Assembly: GCA_016183655.1 (NCBI GenBank)
Contig: JACPEH010000021.1
Coordinates: forward strand, 1 to 64,000
From: Rhodocyclales bacterium
GTDB taxonomy: Bacteria > Pseudomonadota > Gammaproteobacteria > Burkholderiales > Rhodocyclaceae
Reading direction: 5' to 3'
Length of the DNA stretch: 64,000 nucleotides
Part shown: piece by piece, positions 7,885 through 16,316 of the stretch
Layout: each line of letters begins with the position of its first letter
How positions within the stretch are numbered: position 1 is the first letter of the stretch
The notes under the pieces: generated by a model
What the model was told of the DNA's origin: nothing
What the model saw: the letters and a program-made list of their open reading frames with translations, nothing else
Database searches by the model: none
Position numbers and translations under genes: made by a program

Positions 7885-8736
7885 TCAGGGGGTGCTCTTC
7901 AGGTAGTCGCCGATGCGCCGGCTGAGTTCCTGCACCGGCATGGCGTAGGGGAAGCGGGCAAGGAAGCGGCCGTCCGGCCCGAGCAGGAACATCCCCGCCG
8001 AGTGATCCACGGTATAGCGCTCGGCCGGCGCCCCGGCCTCCCGCACCTTCTCGAAGCGCACCTTGAAATTGTCGGCGACGCCGCGCACCAGTTCCGGCGA
8101 CCCCGACAGCCCGAGGATGCGGGCATCGAAAGTCGCCGTGTACTCCTTCAGCAGCGCCGGCGTGTCGCGCTCCGGGTCGACGGTGATGAACAGCGGCTGC
8201 AGGCGCCTGGCCGAGTCGCCGAGCTCCTTCAGCACCGCCGCCATCTCGGCGAGCGTGGTCGGACAGACGTCGGGGCAGGAGGTATAGCCGAAGGTCAGCA
8301 GCTGGAAGCGGCCGCGGAAATCCTGGTCGGTCACGGTGCGGCCGTGGTGGTCGGCGAGCAGGTAGCGGGTGACGATCTCGGTCGTCACCGGCGCTTCCGC
8401 GTCGGTGTGGCGGGCGGAAGGATAGGCCAGGCGCAATTCGAGCACCGCCCCGTCGATCTCGCCGGCGAGCCGCTGGCGCGCGCCGCACGGCGCCGGGGAA
8501 AGGAAGCTGCGGTTGGTCTCCGCCTCGAAACGTTCGCCGATCTCGCGCGTCTTCGGCGCCAGCGCCACCAGCGCACTCTTCGCCTGGGCGGAAAGGTCCA
8601 TCTGCCGGCAGGCCAGCGCCTGTCCGTTGAGGCGGCCGAGTTTGGCGACGGCGGCCGGGCCGTCGGCCTCGGCGGCAGCTGCGGTGAACGGCGCGGCAAG
8701 CGCCGCAAGCAGCATCAGGGGCAGGAAGCGTTTCAT
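7885..8736 (-). CDS. SCO1/SenC family copper chaperone with N-terminal extension
   Basis: A 283-residue exported protein, likely a periplasmic copper or thiol protein for oxidase CuA assembly. A signal peptide ends around AAAAEA (residues 18-24). The SCO thioredoxin fold starts near residue 115 and carries C154/C158 (TSCPDVCPT) and H245 (VDHSAGMF), the copper ligands of the family. It is unusual in having about 90 extra residues before the fold with two more cysteines, C43 (LACRQMD) and C84 (APCGARQ). It converges on the REC-ATPase gene with an 18-bp gap. A second SCO paralogue lies at 47.4 kb. Confidence 0.88.
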   Translation of the reverse strand: MKRFLPLMLLAALAAPFTAAAAEADGPAAVAKLGRLNGQALACRQMDLSAQAKSALVALAPKTREIGERFEAETNRSFLSPAPCGARQRLAGEIDGAVLELRLAYPSARHTDAEAPVTTEIVTRYLLADHHGRTVTDQDFRGRFQLLTFGYTSCPDVCPTTLAEMAAVLKELGDSARRLQPLFITVDPERDTPALLKEYTATFDARILGLSGSPELVRGVADNFKVRFEKVREAGAPAERYTVDHSAGMFLLGPDGRFLARFPYAMPVQELSRRIGDYLKSTP

Positions 8737-8776
8737 CGCGGCAATCTCCGGATCGGTCAGGCGCGGATTATAAGGA

Positions 8777-9571
8777 TCAAAGCCGCGGCTTGCGCGGCGC
8801 GCCGACGAAAAGGCGGTCGTAGAGCCAGTTCGGCAGCAGGCGCAGCAGCTTGGCGACGACGCCCATCTGCCACGGGATCACCGTATAGCTGGTGCCGCGC
8901 GCGATCGCCGCGGCAAAGCGCCGCGCGGCGACGTCTGCCGGCAGCATGAAGGGCATCGGATAGGGGTTGATCTCGGTCATCGGCGTGTCGATGTAGCCGG
9001 GGGCGATGGTCACCACCTTGATCCGGTACGGCCGCATTTCCAGGCGCAGGCTCTCCAGATAGGCGATCGCCGCTGCCTTCGACGCGCTGTAGGCCTCGGC
9101 CCCGGGCAGGCCGCGGATGCCGGCGACCGAGGCGATGCCGACCAGACGGCCGCCGCGAGCGGCAGCATGCATCGGGTCGATGAACGGGGCGAAGGTCGCC
9201 GCCATGCCGTAAACGTTGGTGTCCATGATGCGGCGGAACGCCGCGAGGTCCTCCGGATGCTCGGTCAGCGTGCCGGCGGAAACGCCGGCATTGGCAATGA
9301 CGATGTCCGGCGGCCCGAAACGCCCGACGAAATCGGCCGCCGCCGCGGCCAGCGCCGGCGCATCGGCGACGTCGAGCGGATAGGTCGCGTGTTCGCCGGG
9401 CAGCGTCGCCGCCAGTTCGGCGAGTGCCTCGGCGCGGCGCGCGGCGAGGCCCAGGATCGCCCCCTGCGCGGCGTAGTAGCGGGCCAGCGCGGCGCCGATG
9501 CCGCTGGAGGCGCCGCTAAGAAAAACCCGCAGCGGGCTGCGGGTTTCCGGTGACGCGGGGACTGCGTGCAC
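8777..9571 (-). CDS. short-chain dehydrogenase/reductase
   Basis: A 264-residue classical SDR, an NAD(P)-dependent oxidoreductase of unknown substrate. Motifs: nucleotide-binding SGASSGIGAAL, NAG (VIANAG), catalytic Ser in GIASVAG and YSASK (Tyr/Lys), then PGYIDTPM. I place the start at GTG 9571, six bases after the dsbA stop, because the Rossmann motif begins only about 18 codons later and no ATG precedes it. A strong terminator-like hairpin lies inside its first codons (9521-9546), so expression from the dsbA promoter would need read-through. Confidence 0.85.
   Translation of the reverse strand: MHAVPASPETRSPLRVFLSGASSGIGAALARYYAAQGAILGLAARRAEALAELAATLPGEHATYPLDVADAPALAAAAADFVGRFGPPDIVIANAGVSAGTLTEHPEDLAAFRRIMDTNVYGMAATFAPFIDPMHAAARGGRLVGIASVAGIRGLPGAEAYSASKAAAIAYLESLRLEMRPYRIKVVTIAPGYIDTPMTEINPYPMPFMLPADVAARRFAAAIARGTSYTVIPWQMGVVAKLLRLLPNWLYDRLFVGAPRKPRL
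9521..9546 (-). terminator. intrinsic terminator of dsbA inside the SDR coding start
   Basis: On the minus strand a 10-bp stem (AAACCCGCAG / CTGCGGGTTT) with loop CCCG is followed at once by more T residues (TTTTTC in all), the form of a rho-independent terminator. It lies about 30 bases after the dsbA stop but within codons 9-17 of the SDR gene. Confidence 0.7.
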
Positions 9572-9576
9572 GCCGC

Positions 9577-10221
9577 TTATTTCTTCTTCTCGGCGCGCGC
9601 CTTGGCGATCACCTTGTCGGTACGCGCCAGCAGTTCCTCGTAGCTCTTGATGCCTTCGTTCAGCACCATGTAGCGGCCGTCGACGGCGATCGCCGGGACG
9701 CCCTGCACCTTGTAGGCCTGGGTCATCTGGTCGGCACGCTTCATCTTGCTCTGCACGCCGAAGGAGCCGAAGGCGTCGGCGAACTTCTTGCCGTCGACGC
9801 CCTGCTGCACGGCGAACTGCATGATCGTCGCCTCGTCGTAGAGCTTGACGCCCTTCTCGTGGATCGCCTGGAAGGCGGCGCCGTCGAGGCGGCCGAGCTC
9901 GCCGATGGCCTCGGCGGCGTAGTACAGCTTGCCGATGTTGGCCCACTGCGCGCGGCCGAAGGACACCGGCACCCGCTTGAAGACGACGTCGGCCGGCAGC
10001 TTGGCGGCCCACTTGCTGATCAGCGGATGGAAGTCGTTGCAGTGCGGGCAGCCGTAGGAGAAGAACTCGATCACCTCGATCTTCGCCGGCGTCTCGCCCG
10101 GCTGCGGCGGATCGATCGGCACGTAGTCGCGACCGGCGGCGACCTGCGCCTGCGCCGAGCCGAGCATCAGAACAGCCGCCGCGAGGCCGGCCACCAGCGA
10201 AATGAAAGTGCGCTTCTGCAT
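9577..10221 (-). CDS. dsbA: thiol:disulfide interchange protein DsbA
   Basis: Periplasmic oxidase that introduces disulfides into exported proteins. The 214-residue product starts at ATG 10221 (MQKRTFISLVAGLAA), giving a signal peptide cut after AQA near residue 26. The active site is C58-P-H-C61 (FFSYGCPHCNDFH) and the cis-Pro loop is QGVPAIAV. It ends in a lysine-rich tail (RAEKKK). It follows the SPOR gene by 13 bases and is probably co-transcribed with argS and that gene; a DsbD homologue lies at 56.5 kb. Confidence 0.93.
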   Translation of the reverse strand: MQKRTFISLVAGLAAAVLMLGSAQAQVAAGRDYVPIDPPQPGETPAKIEVIEFFSYGCPHCNDFHPLISKWAAKLPADVVFKRVPVSFGRAQWANIGKLYYAAEAIGELGRLDGAAFQAIHEKGVKLYDEATIMQFAVQQGVDGKKFADAFGSFGVQSKMKRADQMTQAYKVQGVPAIAVDGRYMVLNEGIKSYEELLARTDKVIAKARAEKKK

Positions 10222-10234
10222 CGTTTTCTCCTTC

Positions 10235-10855
10235 TTAGTCCTTCTTGGCCACGGCCGCCTCGATGCCCTGCTTGGCGAGTTCGGAACGGACCCGGTTGAC
10301 GTCGTCGATCTTCGCATACGGCCCGAGGCGGACGCGGTACCAGACCTTGTCGTGCACCATCACCTGCTGGACGGCAGCCTCCATGCCCAATAACGCGAGT
10401 TTCGCCTTCTGGTTGTCCGCATCGTCGGGATTCTGGAACGAGCCGGCCTGCAGGAAGATCGTTTCCTTGCCGGCCGCGTCGCTTTCCTTGGCCTCCTTGG
10501 CGTCCTTGCCCTTGGCTTCCCTGGGCTCCGGCGCGGCGACGCCGTCCACCTTGGCCTCGGCCTTGCCCGGCAGGATGTCGTAGAACTGGAAGCGCTTTTC
10601 CGGGATCGGATCGCCCGGCTTGCCCGGCAGCGGCGCCGGCCCGGCGTTGGCGGCGGGCGCCGCCTTGCCGCCGTTGGTCGTTGCGGCCGGCTGTGCGACC
10701 TGCGGCTTGAACGGGGTCGGCATCTTGTTGATGTACCAGACCACCGCCGCCGCTCCGACGATGCCGAGGACGAGGCCGACGAACAGCCCGACCAGCGTGC
10801 CGCCGGCCGACTTCTTCCGGGCCGGGGCGCGTTTGGGTTTCATGTCACGGCTCAT
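10235..10855 (-). CDS. SPOR-domain protein (FtsN-like)
   Basis: A 206-residue bitopic protein: basic cytoplasmic N-terminus (KPKRAPARKK), one membrane segment (about residues 20-42, LVGLFVGLVLGIVGAAAVVW), a Pro/Ala/Lys-rich linker, and a C-terminal SPOR domain (about 130-206: IFLQAGSFQNPDDADNQKAK, VWYRVRLGPY). SPOR domains bind denuded septal peptidoglycan, so a role in division is likely. The order argS, SPOR protein, dsbA is common in betaproteobacteria and supports a single transcription unit here. Confidence 0.85.
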   Translation of the reverse strand: MSRDMKPKRAPARKKSAGGTLVGLFVGLVLGIVGAAAVVWYINKMPTPFKPQVAQPAATTNGGKAAPAANAGPAPLPGKPGDPIPEKRFQFYDILPGKAEAKVDGVAAPEPREAKGKDAKEAKESDAAGKETIFLQAGSFQNPDDADNQKAKLALLGMEAAVQQVMVHDKVWYRVRLGPYAKIDDVNRVRSELAKQGIEAAVAKKD

Positions 10856-10882
10856 TGCGCTTGTTTTCCCCTGGCTGCGAAG

Positions 10883-12655
10883 TTACATCGACGCGGGGCA
10901 GGATACCCCGAGGATGGCCATGCCGTTGCGGATCGTCTGGCGCACGGCGGCGGCCAGCGCGACGCGCGCATCCTTCAGCGCGACATCGTCGACCAGCATG
11001 CGTTCGGCGTTGTACCAGCTGTGGAACTCGGCGGCGAGGTCCTTCAGGTAGAAGGCAACGGCGTGCGGCGCCAGGTCGGCGGCGGCGGCGGCGATGATTT
11101 CCGGAAACTCGGCGAGCTTGGCGGCGATCGCCAGTTCGCGCGGGTTGTCGAGGCGGGCCAGGTCGGCCTGGGCGAGCGCCGCTTCGTCGCCGCCGGCTTC
11201 CGTCCAGGTGTTGAGCACCGAGCAGATGCGGGCGTGCGCGTACTGGATGTAATAAACCGGGTTCTCGTTCGACTGGCTCTTCGCCAGGTCGAGGTCGAAG
11301 TCGAGATGCTGGTCCGACTTCCGGAGCACGTAGAAGAAGCGGCAGGCGTCGTTGCCGACTTCGCGGCGCAGGTCGCGCAGCGTGACGAACTCGCCGGAAC
11401 GCGTCGACATCGAGGCCTTCTGGCCGTTGCGGTAGAGCACGGCGAACTGGACCAGCGCCACGTGCAGCTTGTCGGCGTCGAGGTCGAGCGCCTTCAGCGC
11501 GCCGCTGACGCGCGGGATGTAGCCGTGGTGGTCGGCGCCCCAGATGTTGATGACCTTGTCGAAGCCGCGCTCGAACTTGTTCAGGTGGTAGGCAATGTCC
11601 GACGCGAAGTACGTGAACAGGCCGTTCTCGCGCTGCACGACGCGGTCCTTCTCGTCGCCGAAGGCGGTCGAGCGGAACCACTTGGCGCCGTCCTGCAGGT
11701 AGATGTGGCCGGCCTGCTCCATGCGCTCGATGCAGCGGGCAACGAGGCCGGTATCGTAGAGCGCCTTCTCCGAGAACCAGACCTCGAAATGCACACCGAA
11801 CTCTTCGAGGTCGTCGCGGCAGTCGGCCAGCTGCTCGGTCAGCGCGTGGTTGTGCACGTAGGCCCAGTCCTCGCCGAGCAGCGCCTTGGCGTTGGCGATC
11901 AGCGCGTCGAGGTGCAGCTCGCGCTGGTTCTTCGCCTCGTCGTCGGCGCGTTCGGTGTCGGGCAGGCCGGGCGTGCCGGCGAGCACGTCAGCGGCCGATT
12001 TCACGTACTTGTCGCGGTGCGCCAACTGCATCTGCCTAGCCATGTCGCGCACGTAGTCGCCCTGATAGGCGTTCGGCGGGAAGGGCACCTGCTCGCCGTG
12101 CAATTCCAGATAGCGCAGCCAGGTGGAGAGGCCGAGGATGTCCATCTGCCGGCCGGCGTCGTTCACATAGTATTCGCGGGTCACGTCCCAGCCGGCAAAG
12201 GCCAGCAGGCTGGACAGCGAGGCGCCGTAGGCGGCGCCGCGGCCGTGGCCGACGTGCAGCGGGCCGGTCGGGTTGGCCGAGACGAACTCGACCTGGACCT
12301 TCTGTTTCTTCCCCGCCGTCGAGCGGCCGAAGCCGGCGCCGGCGGCAAGCACGTCGCTCACCACCTTCAGCTTGGCGGCAGGCTGCAGCGTGAAGTTGAT
12401 GAAGCCGGGGCCGGCGATCTCGGCCTTCGCCAACCAGGGCGAAGCCGGCAGTTCGGCGAGCAGCTGCTGCGCGACGTCGCGCGGCGCGCGCTTCAGGCCT
12501 TTCGCGATCTGCAGCGCGAGATTGCTGGCGAAGTCGCCGTGCGCCGCCTGTTTCGGGCGATCGAGGACGATAGTCGTGTCGGCTGCGTCGGGGGCAACGC
12601 TCGCCAGCGCGGTGTGCAGCAGGTCGGCGAGGTGGGTACGGATGTCCTGGGTCAT
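10883..12655 (-). CDS. argS: arginyl-tRNA synthetase
   Basis: Charges tRNA-Arg in protein synthesis. The 590-residue class I enzyme has an N-terminal Add-1 domain (residues 1-90), the HIGH-type motif HVGH (GPLHVGHGRGAAYG), the KMSKS-type loop (KASMSTRSGEFVTL) and a C-terminal DALR anticodon domain ending NGMAILGV. I chose ATG 12655 (MTQDIRTHLADLL), as the open frame upstream shows no conserved sequence. First gene of the argS-SPOR-dsbA run. Confidence 0.96.
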   Translation of the reverse strand: MTQDIRTHLADLLHTALASVAPDAADTTIVLDRPKQAAHGDFASNLALQIAKGLKRAPRDVAQQLLAELPASPWLAKAEIAGPGFINFTLQPAAKLKVVSDVLAAGAGFGRSTAGKKQKVQVEFVSANPTGPLHVGHGRGAAYGASLSSLLAFAGWDVTREYYVNDAGRQMDILGLSTWLRYLELHGEQVPFPPNAYQGDYVRDMARQMQLAHRDKYVKSAADVLAGTPGLPDTERADDEAKNQRELHLDALIANAKALLGEDWAYVHNHALTEQLADCRDDLEEFGVHFEVWFSEKALYDTGLVARCIERMEQAGHIYLQDGAKWFRSTAFGDEKDRVVQRENGLFTYFASDIAYHLNKFERGFDKVINIWGADHHGYIPRVSGALKALDLDADKLHVALVQFAVLYRNGQKASMSTRSGEFVTLRDLRREVGNDACRFFYVLRKSDQHLDFDLDLAKSQSNENPVYYIQYAHARICSVLNTWTEAGGDEAALAQADLARLDNPRELAIAAKLAEFPEIIAAAAADLAPHAVAFYLKDLAAEFHSWYNAERMLVDDVALKDARVALAAAVRQTIRNGMAILGVSCPASM

Positions 12656-12740
12656 GAATCGGGCGGCAAGGTTAAGAATGCGCGGCAAAAAACCGAAACG
12701 GCGATTATACGATACGAAGCGCGGCAGCCGGCCGCGGTCG

Positions 12741-12978
12741 TCAACGCCGCTCGGCCAACCACGCGGCGAGCGCGGCGCCCATCGCCTCGGCGACCGAAGC
12801 GCCGATGGCATGGGCAACCGGCGTAGCGCTCTGGCCGGCCGCCGACCGGGCAGGCGACGATCGCACAGTCGGTCCCGGTGCTGGTGATGCCGCCCGGCCC
12901 GCGCTCCAGCAGCAGCCAGCGCGGCTCAAGGTCGAGCGAAAACGGCAGGTTCGGCGGCAGGGAAGCGAACGGGTCCAT
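12741..12978 (-). pseudogene. frameshifted small ORF of unknown function upstream of argS
   Basis: Between argS and the OmpA gene lie about 460 bases. On the minus strand, ATG 12978 opens a credible protein (MDPFASLPPNLPFSLDLEP, then WLLLERGPGG and CAIVACPVGG). At the GC-rich run 12833-12843 the sense moves by one base to a second frame that reads SATPVAHAIGASVAEAMG and ends LAAWLAERR at 12741. Joined, they would give a protein of about 79 residues. This suggests a decayed or mis-sequenced gene. I do not recognise the family, and chance is possible. Confidence 0.35.
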
Positions 12979-13115
12979 GAAGCGGGGCGGAGGAAAGCGC
13001 ACCGGGCGGCGTCCGGGCCGACGCAGCGCAGCATTGCGGTTAGCGCCTCAGCATAATTACGTTGTCAAATGCTGATAGAATCGCCGGGGCAAAAAAACAT
13101 ACGGGGAGAAATTGC

Positions 13116-14804
13116 ATGCATCGAACGCCGAGCATTCCGGCTGCTGTCAGCATCGTTGGCGCAGCCGCCCGGCGACCCGGAAAGATCCTCGCTGCGCTCA
13201 TTTGCGCCACCTTCGCCGGCGGCTGTGCCACTACTCAGGGCGACAAGAATTTCCTCCAGGAAACGTTTGCCAGCGACGATCCCTGCGCCAACAACGCTCG
13301 CAACATCGGTATCGTCGGTGGCGCCATCGTGGGCGGCATCGTCGGCAACCAAATCAAACACTCCAATCTCAGCAGAACAATCGGCATGGCTGCAGGCGCT
13401 GCACTCGGCGGCCTGATTGGCGCCGATATTGACCGACGTCGTTGCGAACTTTCCAAAATCGCCAAGGCGAATGGTCTCGACATGCTGGTCGAGAAGATCG
13501 AAACTCCGCCGTCGCCCAGCCCAAACCAGACGGAGGCGTCAAGAACAAGTACGCAAACAGTCGGCCTGCGAGTCGCTATCCGCGACAACGAGCGCCAGTT
13601 CCGGAGCGGGTCCGCAGAACTGACCCCAGAAGCAGAAAGCTACTTCCGCCAGATCGCCGATCAGTATTCATTCACCCAACAGAAACGGGGGCTATCTCCG
13701 AAGGCCGCTCAGAACGACCGCGAGACGGTGGACAGCCTTAAATCCAAGCGCATCCTGCTCGTCGGCCATACCGACGACATCGGTAATTCTCACGCCAATG
13801 CCGACTTGTCAGAACGCCGCGCCCAAGCAGTGGCGAAGGTTTTTCTGGAACGAGGCATTTCCGCGGAACAGCTATTTTTCCAGGGGGCCGGCGAAACCTT
13901 GCCGATCGCCGACAACCGTGATGAGGCGGGGCGGGCACGTAACCGCCGCGTTGAAATCATCGACCTGAGCGACGACGAGGCCTTCCGCACCTATCTCCGT
14001 AGCCGCACCCCCAACCTCGCTTACTACCGCCCCACAGCGCCCACGGCCAAAAGTCAGCCGACCCCTGCTGCGGGGAACGAAAAGCCATCGATCGGCACAC
14101 CCGCCGAAAGCAAGCGCCCAACATCCGAGACCGGCAAGGCCAAATCGGTTTCAGCCGCCCCCGTAGCAGGCGCCGGCAATGCTCCAACGACCATCGGCGG
14201 TACGTTACCCACGACATCCGGTAATCCCTCGGCCAATCCGGCAGCGCTCGATTTTGGCGGGCATCCGGTAGGAAGCAGTCCGCCCGCGGTCGACATCGGA
14301 AAGCTGTCCGTTTCCAGGTCGTTCAGCATCATCTCGAACGCTAACGCCGACGAACCCTTTATCGGCAACTGCACTCACGACCGGCCACGCATCGGCCACG
14401 GGGTGAAGTCGATGAAGGACGGCAAGGAATATGCCACTTCGGACTACCTGCCCGGCGTCTATGACAGTTCGTGGGCGGCGCAAGTGAATGGTCACCTCGT
14501 TGCTTTGACCCACGTTGCCGTTCTGCGCGATGGCGGGGCGCCAGCGCGTAAACCGACCCTGCTCGTGTATCGCAACTACACCGGGGAAGTAACGGCAAAA
14601 CCAAGCCATAGCGACGCCCCGGAGGTCAATACATACCAAGGCGACAAAGCGCTGCTCTATCGAGTTTTCAACAGCGGACCGATCCGCTGCATGGACGTTG
14701 TCATTCCCAACGACAACCCCAGGGAAGCCCCACGCTCGGCGCTGTTCTACGAACGATCCGGCGCGCTCTATACCGTTGCCTTCAATCCTAAACTTGCCAA
14801 GTAA
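13116..14804 (+). CDS. OmpA-family lipoprotein, first gene of a three-gene cassette
   Basis: A 562-residue outer-membrane lipoprotein. ATG 13116 with GGGAG upstream gives a signal ending in lipobox FAGGC (C37). Residues about 60-110 form a glycine-zipper region (IVGGAIVGGIVGNQI, AAGAALGGLIGADID). Residues about 165-285 are an OmpA/MotB peptidoglycan-binding domain (RSGSAELTPEAESYF, ILLVGHTDDIG, NRRVEIID). A Pro/Ser/Thr-rich linker leads to an unrecognised C-terminal domain (about 425-562) with C residues in IGNCTHD and PIRCMDV. The gene and its two followers have lower GC and different codon use from their neighbours. Function is unknown; it probably anchors a complex to the cell wall. Confidence 0.8.
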   Translation: MHRTPSIPAAVSIVGAAARRPGKILAALICATFAGGCATTQGDKNFLQETFASDDPCANNARNIGIVGGAIVGGIVGNQIKHSNLSRTIGMAAGAALGGLIGADIDRRRCELSKIAKANGLDMLVEKIETPPSPSPNQTEASRTSTQTVGLRVAIRDNERQFRSGSAELTPEAESYFRQIADQYSFTQQKRGLSPKAAQNDRETVDSLKSKRILLVGHTDDIGNSHANADLSERRAQAVAKVFLERGISAEQLFFQGAGETLPIADNRDEAGRARNRRVEIIDLSDDEAFRTYLRSRTPNLAYYRPTAPTAKSQPTPAAGNEKPSIGTPAESKRPTSETGKAKSVSAAPVAGAGNAPTTIGGTLPTTSGNPSANPAALDFGGHPVGSSPPAVDIGKLSVSRSFSIISNANADEPFIGNCTHDRPRIGHGVKSMKDGKEYATSDYLPGVYDSSWAAQVNGHLVALTHVAVLRDGGAPARKPTLLVYRNYTGEVTAKPSHSDAPEVNTYQGDKALLYRVFNSGPIRCMDVVIPNDNPREAPRSALFYERSGALYTVAFNPKLAK

Positions 14805-14821
14805 CTACTGGAAAACCGACC

Positions 14822-16306
14822 ATGCTCGAATCCATCAGCAGTTTCGCTTCCGAATACGCCCGGCTGCTCTGGAGCGTCGTTGCAATTTCCCTCGCCATAG
14901 TCGCTTTCTCACAGCAACGCATTCGATTCTGGGTCCGCGATTTCTGGGTGACGTTCCCCCTCCTTGGCGACATTGCCCAGCTGGCAAAAGACAATACACG
15001 GGGCAATCCGGGCTGGATGAATGCGGAGGAAAAACTCTGTGCGATCTACAAGCCTTATATCGTGCTGCTCAACGAGAGCAAATTCAACGAGCGCATTGAG
15101 TACATGCGCAAAGCGGCGGACCTTGGGCGCACGCCGACGCCGGCATGGGTGTGGATTTTACTGGTCGTCCTGGTAATCGCCGAAGGTCTCGGGTTTTCCT
15201 ATCTCCTCGGTAGCTGGATGGCCCGTGAAGGTAGCGCCAATACCCATACCCTGCTGATGTTTGCGATCGTGCTGGTCCTGTGCGTCATCCTGGTTGCGCT
15301 GACGCATACCGCTGGCCATCAGTATTACCGAACTTCCCTGCTGCGCGCATGCTTCAAGCGCTACAAGGACGTAGCAGGCAAGGAATATACGTCGCAACAG
15401 CTGGCGCTCAAGGACAAGCAGTCCATCGACGATCATCAGCCCGATTACATTCAAACAGCCAACCGGGTTGCAAAACACTCGCACGACAAGGGCAGCTACG
15501 CCGCAGGAATCATTGCCATCATCGCCATTGCTTTCATTGCCGTCACCTCCACCGTGATGCGCTGGCAAAATCTCGAAGGCGAACTGATTCGCGAAACGAC
15601 ACAACAGTCGCAAGCGTCGGCCGGCAATCCGTTTGGTAACCTGCCGCTTCCCACCGAGATTAGCGCCCCGCAGAAAAAGGCTGACGAAAAAGCCGGTTCC
15701 GAAGCGTCGAGAGCAACGGAAAAAGAAGGGCTCACCGCTTTCGCCATGCTGGCTTTCATTTTCGTGATTACACAGATTGTCGGCATGGGCGCCGGTTACA
15801 AATATGGTTTTGTTGGCCGCGAAACGCTTGAGGCCTTCAAAGCCACCGGCGGATATTCCACCTACGACGCGTACTGGGCACGTTTTGAACCGATCATGGA
15901 TCTGATCAACGCCCGTTTGAAGGATCTTCAGCAGCGGATGGAAGAGCATTCCCACCAGAAGCTCTCGCTGAGCAAGACTTTCCGCGACTATCTCGTCGAG
16001 CATCAGGAAAGCAGTCATAGAGCGCGTGCTGCAATCGACAAAACCCCAGCCAGCCTGCCGACCGCGAGCGCCTCGGTCGCGCCATCGGCGGACTCAAACG
16101 AAAGCACCGTCACGGTAGAGCAGGCGAAATCTACGCTCGAAAGTCTTGCCGACAGGCAGGCACAGCAGGACTACTTCCTCTCCCTCCCAACCGGCCTTCA
16201 GAACGAACTGAAACCGTGGCTCAAACAACGCAAGGAGGAAGAAAAGGCGCGCCTGGAGGCTGAAGCCAAGGCTCGCGAGCAAGCCGAACTGGCCGACCTG
16301 TTCTGA
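14822..16306 (+). CDS. multi-pass membrane protein of unknown function
   Basis: A 494-residue inner-membrane protein, 17 bases after the OmpA gene. Predicted membrane segments: about 13-31, 108-130, 142-162, 225-245 and 305-325. Between them lie a large loop (residues 31-107) and a loop with QLALKDKQSIDDHQPDY. The C-terminal third (330-494) is soluble, with GRETLEAFKATGGYSTYDAYW and a charged coiled coil at the end (KQRKEEEKARLEAEAKARE). It does not show the TolQ/MotA signature, so a proton-channel role is not supported. I recognise no family. Confidence 0.7.
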   Translation: MLESISSFASEYARLLWSVVAISLAIVAFSQQRIRFWVRDFWVTFPLLGDIAQLAKDNTRGNPGWMNAEEKLCAIYKPYIVLLNESKFNERIEYMRKAADLGRTPTPAWVWILLVVLVIAEGLGFSYLLGSWMAREGSANTHTLLMFAIVLVLCVILVALTHTAGHQYYRTSLLRACFKRYKDVAGKEYTSQQLALKDKQSIDDHQPDYIQTANRVAKHSHDKGSYAAGIIAIIAIAFIAVTSTVMRWQNLEGELIRETTQQSQASAGNPFGNLPLPTEISAPQKKADEKAGSEASRATEKEGLTAFAMLAFIFVITQIVGMGAGYKYGFVGRETLEAFKATGGYSTYDAYWARFEPIMDLINARLKDLQQRMEEHSHQKLSLSKTFRDYLVEHQESSHRARAAIDKTPASLPTASASVAPSADSNESTVTVEQAKSTLESLADRQAQQDYFLSLPTGLQNELKPWLKQRKEEEKARLEAEAKAREQAELADLF

Positions 16307-16316
16307 CGAGATTTCC

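Noticed and set aside
7866-7893. Terminator between REC-ATPase and SCO genes
   Set aside because: Only a 6-bp ACCCCC/GGGGGT pairing across a 16-base loop and no T-run.
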